From Acidobacteriota bacterium (GTDB lineage: Bacteria; Acidobacteriota; Terriglobia; Terriglobales; Acidobacteriaceae), in contig JAJZIF010000233.1 in the NCBI GenBank assembly GCA_021810735.1, positions 1 through 6,413 of the forward strand: a DNA stretch of 6,413 nt, written 5' to 3'. Below are positions 1-6,413 of the stretch, piece after piece. Numbering within the stretch: position 1 is the first letter of the stretch; every line of letters begins with the position of its first letter. The position numbers and the translations under genes were made by a program. The notes below the pieces were generated by a model. That model did no database searches and was not told where the DNA came from. It worked only from the letters and a program-made list of their open reading frames with translations.

Positions 1-1231
1 CCCATCCAGCCCGAATTGCTTAATGACATCCGGCATCTCTAAGTTCGAAAGGCTCTGGAGCTCATCGTATGCCCAGTAGACAGGACGGCTCGCCTGTTCC
101 TTTGTCATCGGATGACAAAGCCGCCAAGCAACTTTGAAGAAATCAGCAGGAAAATCCTGCGCCTCATCGATAAGGATGAAATCGTACTGTGGCTGTATGT
201 TGAGGCTCAATGCGTGTTCGCAACACGCTGCAAACGGAGAAGCGCGGTGAGTCAGTCGAGCACTCGTAAAGTCCAATGGAGTCGCGCCTACGCGCTTGCA
301 AAGATCGGAATATACACCAGCATTCGCCCGGCCTCCCCGCGAGTGCCGAATGTTCAAGATGCTCCAATCCGGATCAATGCCAGCAAGATCTCGGTAGAAC
401 AAGGAGACGAGACTCCGGACATGGTTGTAGAGGCTTTGCGTGTGGAACGTATAGAGGACATTCTTGGTAGGATAGCGGGCATGTAGGTTCGCCGCTTTCA
501 TCGCAAGCAGAACCGTCTTCCCTGTTCCCGCCAGTCCCCTGATTCGCTGCGGCCCGGGGGGGGACTTGGTGGGCGACCTTGATCTGCTCCTTATCTAGAC
601 ACGCGATGTTGCGCTCAAGATAATGGATTGCATCGGCCATGGTGACTATCGCAGAAGGGGGCGCACCTGCATAGCGACTGTTCAACGGTCTAGCGCCTTG
701 TATATTTGATAGCGCTAATTTGAACTCATCGGGCCTGAGCTCTGGGGTAAGCGGAGAAAGTATCCCCGGTATTTGCGTCTCATCCCAGATAATCCCCTGA
801 AGGCCACCAAATTTTGTGTAAAAATCTCCCCTTGACTGAACGGCAGGTAGCACGACGTAGGCCTTCACGTTGAATCTGCCCCTCGTCTTCCGGTCCTGGT
901 CAAATCTCGCCTGAAGCTTATGTCGGAACTCGTCGATCTCCAAGAGTGGCGACGTGATCGAGGTTCGCTGGTCGCCCCGCGTAACGATCCATCTTTCTTC
1001 GCCTTCGGGTGCGATCTCATCTAATACCCAATCAGCTACCTTCAACACGATTGGGTGGTATTTCTCGGAGAATACTGTCAAATCTGCAAGGGGTTCATTC
1101 AATGTGCCAAACAGGGAGGCGCGGTAGTAAGCGAGACCTTCGACATTTCCAATGCTATTCCTTACCCAGGCCCAGACCCTCTGGGTAACCCGGTCTTGAG
1201 CATAATCCGCGATAGTGGCTACGAATTCCAT
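1..1231 (-). pseudogene. NERD-like / superfamily I (UvrD-like) helicase, frameshifted, C-terminus beyond window
   Basis: The gene starts at ATG 1231-1229, with GAGG seven bases upstream. The first 225 or so codons resemble a NERD-type region (ADLTVF at 49-54, then IVLKVADW where active NERD proteins have an E-V-K signature). The frame then shifts in a run of eight C (plus-strand G 556-563) and would end out of frame at 374. Removing one C gives VPPGPQRIRGLAGTGKT, and the frame then stays open to base 1. This second frame has Walker A GLAGTGKT (about 514-540), an FHTQSL motif Ia-like stretch, Walker B LIDEAQDFP (about 150-175) and AYDELQSL like motif III. These are hallmarks of an ATP-dependent SF1 helicase; the later motifs lie outside the window. 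Relatives often sit near restriction or defence genes, as here. The break may be a real mutation, a phase-variable tract or a sequencing error. The helicase call is firm; the NERD call is moderate. Confidence 0.85.
556..563. repeat. Homopolymer G8/C8 tract at the helicase frameshift
   Basis: Eight consecutive G on the plus strand (C8 in the coding strand) lie exactly where the helicase reading frame breaks, just before the Walker A loop. Seven C would restore a continuous protein. Such tracts are prone to polymerase slippage and to base-calling errors. Confidence 0.9.
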
Positions 1232-1408
1232 CTTTCTACCTCAATCCCTCCGCCAATTCTATCGGGTACGTTCCAGGTACAGAGCAAAATTGGATGATCA
1301 GGCCGAGAGCTACTGATGAAATGCACGTGTCGCCTGGAGTGCCCCTGGATTCGCCAAATCGCATTATGCTGTCACGCAATAGCGCAATTATGTACCATTA
1401 TGGCATAA
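1232..1408. promoter_or_regulatory. Divergent intergenic region, probable promoters, with three ATTATG repeats
   Basis: This 177-base non-coding stretch separates the helicase (leftward) from the ATPase (rightward), so both promoters should lie here. The right end is AT-rich. ATTATG occurs at 1363-1368, 1387-1392 and 1397-1402, and the last copy sits in a near-palindrome, CCATTATGG. I could not identify a convincing -35/-10 pair. The short distance from these repeats to the ATPase start at 1409 or 1418 would suit an operator or a very short leader, but that is inference. Confidence 0.35.
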
Positions 1409-2608
1409 ATGCTAGGTATGATTGCCAGACTTGCTCAGCCGAAGTTACGAAAGCTCCTGCAGCAGTTTCCTGCCGTGGCCCTGCTTGGCCCACGGCAGGT
1501 GGGCAAGACCACGCTCGCGCACTCTCTGGCCAAGGATCTGGGTGAGCAGGCGCTCTACCTCGACCTGGAGCTGCCGTCTGACCGTGCAAAGCTGGCCGAG
1601 CCGGAACTCTACCTCGCGCAGCACGCAGAGCGGTTGGTCATCTTCGATGAAATTCATCGGCTCCCCGGCATCTTTGCGACTCTGCGCGGCCTGATCGACC
1701 AGCGGCGGCGCAAAGGCAAACGCAACAGCCAATTTCTCCTGCTCGGCTCTGCATCCATTGACCTCTTGCAGCAGTCCGCTGAGACTCTGGCCGGACGCAT
1801 TGCCTATGAAGAACTGACTCCGTTCTCCGTGGCGGAAGTTGCCGCTTCTGGAGTCGATACGGCTGACCAGCTCTGGAATCGCGGCGGCTTTCCGGACAGC
1901 TTTCTTGCCGCCAACGACGAGGACAGCTTCGCGTGGCGCTCTGCCTTCATCCAGACCTATCTCGAACGCGATGTTCCCGCGCTTGGCCCGCGCATTCCGG
2001 CGGAGACGTTGCGCCGCTACTGGCAGATGCTTGCTCACAATCAGGGGCAGATGCTCAACGCGGCGCAGCTCGCCAGCGGGCTCGGGGTCAGCGGGCATAC
2101 CGTCGCGCGCTACCTCGACATTATGGTGGATCTGCTGCTCGTCCGCCGCTTGCAGCCGTGGGCCGCCAACACGAAGAAGCGCCTGGTGCGCACACCGAAG
2201 GTCTATGTCCGGGACAGCGGCCTGTTGCACGCGCTGCTCGGCATCCGCAGCATGGAAGAACTGCTGGGACATCCGGTCGTCGGCGCAAGCTGGGAAGGGA
2301 TGCTGATGGAGAACATCCTGGGCGCGCTGCCAACCACCGCGCGGACATCGTTCTACCGCACCTCCGCCGGGGCGGAGATCGACCTGGTGATTGAGTTCAG
2401 CGCGAAGCAGCGTTGGGCCATCGAGATCAAGCGCTCGCTCGGCAGCCCCGCGCCCAGCAAAGGCTTTTACAACGGCTGCGAAGACATCAACGCCACGCGG
2501 CAGATTGTGCTCTACCCCGGCACAGAACGTTTCAAGCTGGACAAGAAGACGGAAGTGATGCCGCTGGATAGGCTCCTCAGAGATGAACTGACAAAGTCCG
2601 ATGCCTAA
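1409..2608 (+). CDS. ATP-binding protein, AAA_14 domain plus C-terminal DUF4143
   Basis: This complete 399-residue protein has the usual length and layout of the family. The N-terminal AAA_14 ATPase has Walker A GPRQVGKTT (residues 27-35), Walker B LVIFDE (76-81) and a sensor-like LLLGSAS (110-116). A GGFPDSF element near 160 is followed by YLERDV. The middle reads like a winged-helix region, with LASGLGVSGHTVARYLD. The C-terminal DUF4143 has YVRDSGLLHALLG and ends in a PD-(D/E)xK-like nuclease fold, with GAEIDLVIE and WAIEIKRS carrying the D and E-x-K residues. These proteins are widespread and their role is poorly defined; many occur on mobile or accessory DNA. Neither start has a clear Shine-Dalgarno sequence. 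ATG 1418 (MIARLAQPKL) matches the usual family N-terminus slightly better than ATG 1409. The gene is intact while both neighbours are broken, and the hsdM remnant begins 45 bases downstream. Confidence 0.93.
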   Translation: MLGMIARLAQPKLRKLLQQFPAVALLGPRQVGKTTLAHSLAKDLGEQALYLDLELPSDRAKLAEPELYLAQHAERLVIFDEIHRLPGIFATLRGLIDQRRRKGKRNSQFLLLGSASIDLLQQSAETLAGRIAYEELTPFSVAEVAASGVDTADQLWNRGGFPDSFLAANDEDSFAWRSAFIQTYLERDVPALGPRIPAETLRRYWQMLAHNQGQMLNAAQLASGLGVSGHTVARYLDIMVDLLLVRRLQPWAANTKKRLVRTPKVYVRDSGLLHALLGIRSMEELLGHPVVGASWEGMLMENILGALPTTARTSFYRTSAGAEIDLVIEFSAKQRWAIEIKRSLGSPAPSKGFYNGCEDINATRQIVLYPGTERFKLDKKTEVMPLDRLLRDELTKSDA

Positions 2609-2653
2609 TGCCAACCCGCAGCCGTGGGCGAATTAGAATCGACAGTTGACCAG

Positions 2654-2990
2654 ATGAATCGTGAAAAGATAACTCTCTCTCAACTCGAAAGCTTCCTCTT
2701 GAAGTCCGCCGACATCTTGCGCGGCAAGATGGACGCGTCAGAGTTCAAGGAATTCATCTTCGGCCTCCTTTTCCTCAAGCGCCTGTCCGACGAGTTCGAT
2801 CGCAAACGCGAACATCTTCGCAAAAAAGATTTCGCGCACATCACCGATCCAGTTCTCCTCAAAGAACTGCTCGAAGCTAAAACCTCCTATGGCGAGACCT
2901 TTTTCGTGCCGGTGCGCGCGCTGGCATGAGTCGTGGATTGATGACAATGGCGATGAGGTTCCAGCGCACTTTGCACTGCTCCGCATCTGA
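2654..2990 (+). pseudogene. hsdM: Type I restriction-modification methylase HsdM, N-terminal remnant
   Basis: From ATG 2654 the product begins [20 protein letters not shown] and continues with [20 protein letters not shown] and [15 protein letters not shown]. This is a near-consensus HsdM_N domain, the helical part of the methylase that contacts the rest of the complex. A GTG at 2624 would add ten residues that do not look like the family. The first frame stops at 2927-2929. Shifting at the (GC)4 run 2914-2921 recovers more HsdM in the next frame ([16 protein letters not shown]), and this frame stops at 2988-2990. Resemblance to HsdM ends near 2966. Only about 105 of some 500 residues remain, and the whole SAM-binding and NPPY catalytic domain is missing. 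No hsdS or hsdR follows. The remnant cannot be a working methylase. Confidence 0.88.
2914..2921. repeat. (GC)4 dinucleotide run at the hsdM frameshift
   Basis: GCGCGCGC lies at the point where the methylase frame breaks. Five GC units would give the family-like VRARWHESW without interruption, so loss of one dinucleotide is the simplest explanation. Confidence 0.7.
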
Positions 2991-3076
2991 CCAAAACAGC
3001 GAAATCCTCAATGTTTGCAACCGTTTTTGCTTTGAACCAGTTGGCCATTCTGACGCATTTCGACTGCCGTTTTTAG

Positions 3077-3339
3077 GATGGTGCGCCGTCTTCCCTTTCA
3101 GTCATTGCAGCAACCGGCTGATCGTCACCTGCGGCGGGATCGACACAAACAGATGCACGTGGTCTTTCGCCACATGCCCTTTCTTAATCTTTACCTCATG
3201 CTGCGCGGATTTCCCGAACCATGTCCCGCACCCGAGTCGCCACTTCCCCGCTCAAGGCCGGCTACCCGTACTTCGTGGTAAACACGATGTGCAGGTGGAT
3301 CTCGAATTCCGTGTGCGCGCCGCGTCGATACTCAGCCAT
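3077..3339 (-). pseudogene. tnpA: IS200/IS605-family TnpA (Y1, HUH) transposase remnant
   Basis: Reading from ATG 3339-3337, the product starts MAEYRRGAHTEFEIHLHIVF and continues TTKYG, which is the N-terminus of the small IS200-like single-strand transposase. A TAG stop at 3264-3262 replaces the usual R-K of KYRKP. The next stretch, ALSGEVATRVRDMVREI, is followed by a frameshift near 3198-3208. The other frame gives QHEVKIKKGHVAKDHVHLFV and SIPPQVTISRLLQ, then a TGA (3104-3102) where family members have W, then LKGKTAHH. The HUH metal-binding pair (H-V-H, 3161-3153) is still readable. After about 3077 the match is lost, so the helix with the catalytic tyrosine is missing. Usual length is about 140-150 residues; about 88 can be traced. 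It is a dead fossil. I could not place the IS end hairpins. Confidence 0.85.
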
Positions 3340-3492
3340 CACTTAGCTAACATTATCTTCCGGCGCGCTCGCTGAAGCCCTCCCAGACTGGGACAGTGAA
3401 GATGGCCCGTCAAGAATCGCATGGCGCAGCTTTTCATCACTGAAAAACCCGTGGACACGCTGGCAGTTCGAACTACCTGGCGTGGAATTGTT

Positions 3493-4518
3493 CTATCCCA
3501 CTCGTCTTTCCAGTTTGATCGCTGACTCTGTTTCGTCGTATTCGAGGGCGGAACCTACGGCTTTGAGCTCGGTAGCGGTTCGAGCGGCGATCATCTCTGG
3601 CGCATAGTGGACTTTATTGATGATTGAGATGGGCCGGCTTCGCACCTCGTCATACACGCGCCCCAGATATTCTCCCAGCAGCCCCAGACAAAGGAGCAGC
3701 ATACCCCCGACCAGGAATATTGCAGCAGCTAGGCCGAGTCCTACAGTGTAAATTGGACTTTTGGAGAAAACGGAAGATATCGCAAGCATCGCAAGAATCG
3801 CAACGATGCACTGAAAAAAGCAGGATAGCAGGAGGCAAAGTCGCAGAGGTTTGTAACTGAAACTTGTGATCGCATCCATCGCGTACTTGATCCGGCTGAT
3901 GAATGAGAGTTTGCCATCGCCAGCCAGCCGATCCTGGCGATCATAGAAAACGACGGCATTTTTATAACCTACCCAGGCGCGCAAACCGGGCAGGTACCGG
4001 TTCCCTTCTCGCAGGCCATTGATTGAGTCAACGACTTGACGATCCATCAGGCTGAATATGCCGGCATTTAAGGGGATGGGGTAGTCGGAGAGAGAGGCAA
4101 GAACACGATAGAAAAGAGGGAATAGCTTCGCCAGAATCTTGCGCCGTTCCTTGCGGCTCCGTCTCACGCCGATCACCACCTGAGCGCCGCCGCGCCAGGC
4201 ATCGATCAGTTGTGGCAAGACTTCTGGTGGGTCCTGGAAATCTCCATCCATCAGAATGACTCCCTCGCCGCGCGCGGTTTGCAAGCCGGCCGAAATGGCG
4301 CCCATGTGTCCCCAGTTGCGCGACAGATCGACCACCACTATGTGGGAGTCGGAGATCTGCAGCTCCCTGAGCAGTTCCAAAGACGAGTCTTTGGAACCAT
4401 CGTTCACATACACTACCTCCCAATCTTCGTCCACAGTGCTCAATGCGTCTGCAACAGCTTCATGGAATTGAAAAATTAATTCCTCTTCATTGTAGATAGG
4501 CACGACTACAGAGATCAT
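3493..4518 (-). CDS. Family 2 glycosyltransferase, DPM1/GtrB/ArnC-like, membrane-anchored
   Basis: This complete 341-residue protein probably moves a sugar from a nucleotide donor to a polyprenyl phosphate or a similar lipid acceptor at the cytoplasmic face of the inner membrane. The GT2 catalytic domain shows VVVPIYNEE (4-12), YVNDGSKDSS (37-46) and LMDGDFQDPPE (89-99), which holds the metal- and donor-binding acidic residues. It also shows LNAGIFSLMDRQVV (150-163), the acceptor-side RYLPGLRAWVGY (174-185) and YDRQDRLAGDGKLSF (192-206). Two hydrophobic helices follow (about 227-251 and 258-282), then LGEYLGRVYDEVRSRP, the standard C-terminal layout of this subfamily. The tail after residue 296 is longer than in many relatives and not conserved to my eye. 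The start has a G-rich stretch (GGGGG) four bases upstream. The exact sugar and acceptor cannot be read from sequence. No flippase or third GtrA-like gene is in the window. Confidence 0.93.
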   Translation of the reverse strand: MISVVVPIYNEEELIFQFHEAVADALSTVDEDWEVVYVNDGSKDSSLELLRELQISDSHIVVVDLSRNWGHMGAISAGLQTARGEGVILMDGDFQDPPEVLPQLIDAWRGGAQVVIGVRRSRKERRKILAKLFPLFYRVLASLSDYPIPLNAGIFSLMDRQVVDSINGLREGNRYLPGLRAWVGYKNAVVFYDRQDRLAGDGKLSFISRIKYAMDAITSFSYKPLRLCLLLSCFFQCIVAILAMLAISSVFSKSPIYTVGLGLAAAIFLVGGMLLLCLGLLGEYLGRVYDEVRSRPISIINKVHYAPEMIAARTATELKAVGSALEYDETESAIKLERRVG

Positions 4519-4556
4519 TTTGCCCCCGGATTATCATTTCAAATCGGAAATACCCT

Positions 4557-4585
4557 ATTCGCTACCCGACTGTTTGCAACGTCAA
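4557..4585 (-). promoter_or_regulatory. Possible sigma-70 promoter for the glycosyltransferase
   Basis: On the minus strand, TTGACG (4585-4580) matches the -35 consensus in five of six bases. It is separated by 17 bases from GCGAAT (4562-4557), a weak -10 with only three matches. The predicted transcript would start near 4550 and leave a leader of about 30 bases before ATG 4518. The weak -10 makes this tentative. Confidence 0.3.
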
Positions 4586-4773
4586 TGGTGCCGGCCGGAT
4601 TTTGAAGAGGTCGAGTTACTTCTGGAACTCATCTGACATTCATACAGCAACCAGTAGGATGCCTACACTCGTCGATTCGTTTTCTGTAACATGCTTTTGA
4701 TTGGCCCGTGCCGCACGTTTGTTCCGGATTGGGATTTGGGGAGGAAGGAATCCGATTTTTAGAAACCTGCCTA

Positions 4774-5280
4774 TCATTCGATCTCGGCCTGAAAGATTCG
4801 CACTCTCCATCGCGTTTCTGTTGGGGTCAAGACCACGACGTAGCGTGCATGCACCCGCTGCATGGTCAGCGCCTTGTCATGCTCGAAGATCTGTTCATCA
4901 TATTCGACATTGTCGATCAGTTGAATGGAGAGCCCGTCCGGTGAGTAAAAGACGATTTGGAGATCGTGCGCCCGATCCCGATAGCGGGTATGAATTCCGA
5001 GAGCGGCCTGCTCGTGCATCGTACCCGTCAATTTGTCTTTAGCGGTTCCCACAAAATCTTGATCGAGCAGTTCTGCGCGGTTCTGCTCAAGCGCGCTACT
5101 CAAGCTTTGCCAGGATTGCAGATAATCGCGAATCACCGCCGTCGCGGTCTCCTGCTGAAGCGTCCGGGGCCCATGCAAGTTCGAGGGTTCCACCCGCACC
5201 GCCGCCTGTTCGGCCCACCCGGCGACCGGAACAGCCAAGACCGAGAAAATGACCAGCATGCTTCCGATGCTCGTCATCAT
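4774..5280 (-). CDS. Exported protein of unknown function, 168 residues
   Basis: I do not recognise a named family. The N-terminus (MMTSIGSMLVIFSVLAVPVA followed by GWAEQA) is a signal peptide with likely cleavage after A23, so the mature protein of about 145 residues would lie in the periplasm or outside. It has a helical stretch (TAVIRDYLQSWQSLSSALEQ, then NRAELLDQDFVG) followed by strand-rich segments (DLQIVFYSPDGLSIQLIDNV, YVVVLTPTETRWRVRIFQAE). This order, helices and then a curved sheet, resembles NTF2/SnoaL-like or IMS-like folds, but that is only a structural guess. The ATG at 5280 overlaps the stop of the upstream gene as ATGA, which indicates translational coupling; a second in-frame ATG follows at 5277. 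The product probably works with the two exported proteins before it. Confidence 0.85.
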   Translation of the reverse strand: MMTSIGSMLVIFSVLAVPVAGWAEQAAVRVEPSNLHGPRTLQQETATAVIRDYLQSWQSLSSALEQNRAELLDQDFVGTAKDKLTGTMHEQAALGIHTRYRDRAHDLQIVFYSPDGLSIQLIDNVEYDEQIFEHDKALTMQRVHARYVVVLTPTETRWRVRIFQAEIE

Positions 5281-6149
5281 CGCCAGTGAATCTCATTTCC
5301 CATCACAACTCCACTCGCCACGGAAATCGTTGCTCCGTCGTGGGCGGGCATTTCCACCTGCGCAATTCCTCGTTTGAGAGGTACGTCTACCGTCGATTGG
5401 CCGCCGCCGTAGGTCTCTGTGAAAGTCACAATCGTTCCGTCTGGGACCGCATTGCCGCTACAGTCGCGCACCGGAGTCGTTGCCAACTCAATATCTTTCC
5501 CTGACTGTGTCGCACTCATTTTCAACCCGCACGGATCGCCCGGAACTTGTTCCACGACGCGCGTGCTGGAAACTTCGTCTACCTGAGCCTTAAATTTATC
5601 AATGCCTTCCTTGGCGGTGGAGTCCACTTCTGTCCAGGCGACGCCATCATGCGCGACCACTGCGCGCTCCTGTGCAGCTCCCGATGGGTTCGATAGTTTA
5701 AAGGAAACCGATGTGGGCGCAGTGATTAAATTGTGATAGGCATCGAAGATATACACGCAACCGCTGATGCCATCATGCAGGCCGACTGATAGACGAGAGG
5801 GCCTTGCAAGAAAACTCAGGCTTGCCGGTCGACTTGCAGGCACCACGTCGAACGCGGTGTTGTCCGTATTGGATCCCGCCACCAGGATCGCAACGTAATG
5901 ACCCGCATTGTAGAGGACTCCAGCAGGAAAAAACGTCGTCTCTCCCAATTGCACATCGCGCCCAATTACCTGCCCTAGCCCAACGATATATAGACCCGCT
6001 TGCCCGCTACCCGTGGTCTGAATCGCGAACGCATTGCCGGCTTTCACGGTTCCGGGCGGGCTCAAACTCATGCTCCCGCCTTCGGCACGGGCCCGCTGCA
6101 TCGTGGCGAAAGCTATGCAGAAGATCAGAAATGCGAATCTCCTCCTCAC
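5277..6149 (-). CDS. Exported Ig-like domain protein, 290 residues
   Basis: The protein begins MRRRFAFLIFCIAFATMQRA and continues RAEGG, a signal peptide with likely cleavage after A22. The rest is beta-rich with no catalytic motif. Residues of about 30-105 form one strand-rich unit (SPPGTVKAGNAFAIQTTG, ending in AFDVVPASRPASL). Two further parts look like bacterial Ig-like or invasin-type repeats: ISGCVYIFDAYHNLITAPTS with VSFKLSNPSG, and the C-terminal GNAVPDGTIVTFTETYGGGQ with ATISVASGVV. The 'fluid choice of D/N-G-x-x-V-T-F' pattern is typical of those repeats. Three internal cysteines could allow a disulfide after export. The start is GTG 6149, overlapping the upstream stop as GTGA, with a strong GGAGG six bases upstream. 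The likely role is structural or adhesive in the envelope; no ligand can be inferred. Confidence 0.85.
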   Translation of the reverse strand: MRRRFAFLIFCIAFATMQRARAEGGSMSLSPPGTVKAGNAFAIQTTGSGQAGLYIVGLGQVIGRDVQLGETTFFPAGVLYNAGHYVAILVAGSNTDNTAFDVVPASRPASLSFLARPSRLSVGLHDGISGCVYIFDAYHNLITAPTSVSFKLSNPSGAAQERAVVAHDGVAWTEVDSTAKEGIDKFKAQVDEVSSTRVVEQVPGDPCGLKMSATQSGKDIELATTPVRDCSGNAVPDGTIVTFTETYGGGQSTVDVPLKRGIAQVEMPAHDGATISVASGVVMGNEIHWR

Positions 6150-6413
6150 TGGAAACCTCCGACGCTATAGGTCGAGGCAATCGTGCGCTCACTGCTGACT
6201 TTCCTTGCTAGATCCTCAGGAATATGGATATCGAACGGAACTGGGGTCTGGGGCAGGAGTGCGCGATCAGTATATTGGTCCGCCACCCAGACTACCTGGC
6301 CGGTTTTGTCGTAGAGGGTTTCAAGAACATGCGCGATATTCACTACCTGGCCGCTTTGATTCACGAGTTGCCCGGTCACCGATGCTCCTGGCGCCGGATT
6401 CAATTGCTGATTC
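6146..6413 (-). CDS. C-terminal part of an FxLYD-like, probably exported protein
   Basis: The frame is open through the right edge of the window, so the true start and any signal peptide lie outside it; 88 residues are visible. They read like one FxLYD-type beta domain: ASVTGQLVNQSGQVVNIAHV, then LETLYDKTGQVVWVADQYT, then LLPQTPVPFDIHIPEDLA. The conserved features are the G-x-V/L-x-N opening, the LYD-x-x-G-x-V-V core and the L-P-x-x-x-x-P-F strand. Such domains occur in bacterial lipoproteins and exported proteins, often in tandem. The gene is the first visible member of the leftward operon, and its stop overlaps the next start by four bases (GTGA). The end, STYSVGGFQ, is followed immediately by TGA. 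The domain call is from pattern only. Confidence 0.7.
   Translation of the reverse strand, partial: NQQLNPAPGASVTGQLVNQSGQVVNIAHVLETLYDKTGQVVWVADQYTDRALLPQTPVPFDIHIPEDLARKVSSERTIASTYSVGGFQ

Noticed and set aside
112..486. Plus-strand open frame of 124 codons at the left end
   Set aside because: It is antisense to the helicase ATPase domain, where Walker A, DEAQDF and other motifs are readable on the minus strand.
1445..2614. Long minus-strand open frame of 389 codons opposite the ATPase
   Set aside because: It mirrors the codon pattern of the AAA_14/DUF4143 gene, whose motifs are clear on the plus strand. Its own translation shows no family motif.
2926..3375. Plus-strand open frame of 149 codons across the hsdM remnant and the transposase fossil
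   Set aside because: It covers two recognisable decayed genes in other frames. Its product is rich in Cys, His and Phe without domain order.
3381..3396. Short palindrome TCCCAG-A-CTGGGA
   Set aside because: The one-base centre cannot form a hairpin loop with the full stem, and no T run follows in either direction.
3347..3607. Plus-strand stretch free of stops that would read EALPDWDSEDGPSRIAWRSF and onward
   Set aside because: It has no plausible start codon, runs into the antisense of the glycosyltransferase and resembles nothing I know. It could be a gene fragment, but I cannot support it.
4725..4754. Inverted repeat CGGATT/AATCCG followed by ATTTTT, like a terminator
   Set aside because: The stem is only six pairs with an 18-base loop. 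The T run would serve a plus-strand transcript, whereas the flanking genes are on the minus strand.

Overview
The window looks like a piece of a bacterial chromosome of moderate to high GC, split into two unlike halves. The protein style of the right half resembles what I associate with Acidobacteriota (Terriglobia-like soil bacteria). It has small signal-peptide proteins with Ig-like or FxLYD-like folds and a family-2 glycosyltransferase. No rRNA or other marker gene is present, so this assignment is inference.

Left half (about 1-3340) is a decaying defence or accessory region. On the minus strand, 1-1231 encodes a NERD-like plus superfamily I helicase that runs off the left edge. It is broken by a one-base length change in a run of eight C (plus-strand G, 556-563). 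Divergent from it, across a 177-base intergenic region, is an intact 399-residue AAA_14/DUF4143 ATPase (1409-2608). A remnant of a type I restriction-modification methylase (hsdM, N-terminal domain only) follows 45 bases later. It carries a second frameshift in a (GC)4 run and loses all resemblance to HsdM near 2966. Behind it, on the opposite strand, lies a degenerate IS200/IS605-type TnpA (about 3339-3077) with two in-frame stops, a frameshift and no recognisable C-terminus. Homologous methylase sequence, hsdS and hsdR are all absent, which fits a deletion or rearrangement in an old restriction-modification locus.

Right half (3493-6413) is intact and entirely on the minus strand. Reading in the direction of transcription it holds the C-terminal end of an FxLYD-like protein, a 290-residue exported Ig-like protein, and a 168-residue exported protein of unknown function. 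The junctions overlap by 4 bases (GTGA, then ATGA), so the three genes are very probably one translationally coupled unit acting in the cell envelope or outside the cell. After a 255-base gap that may hold its own promoter comes a membrane-anchored GT2 glycosyltransferase of the DPM1/GtrB/ArnC-like type (3493-4518). The stretch 3340-3492 between the transposase remnant and the glycosyltransferase stop codon holds no gene I can support.

I do not see a clearly new system. The points most worth a second look are the homopolymer-interrupted NERD-like helicase, which also lacks the usual nuclease residues, and the coupled trio of exported proteins.
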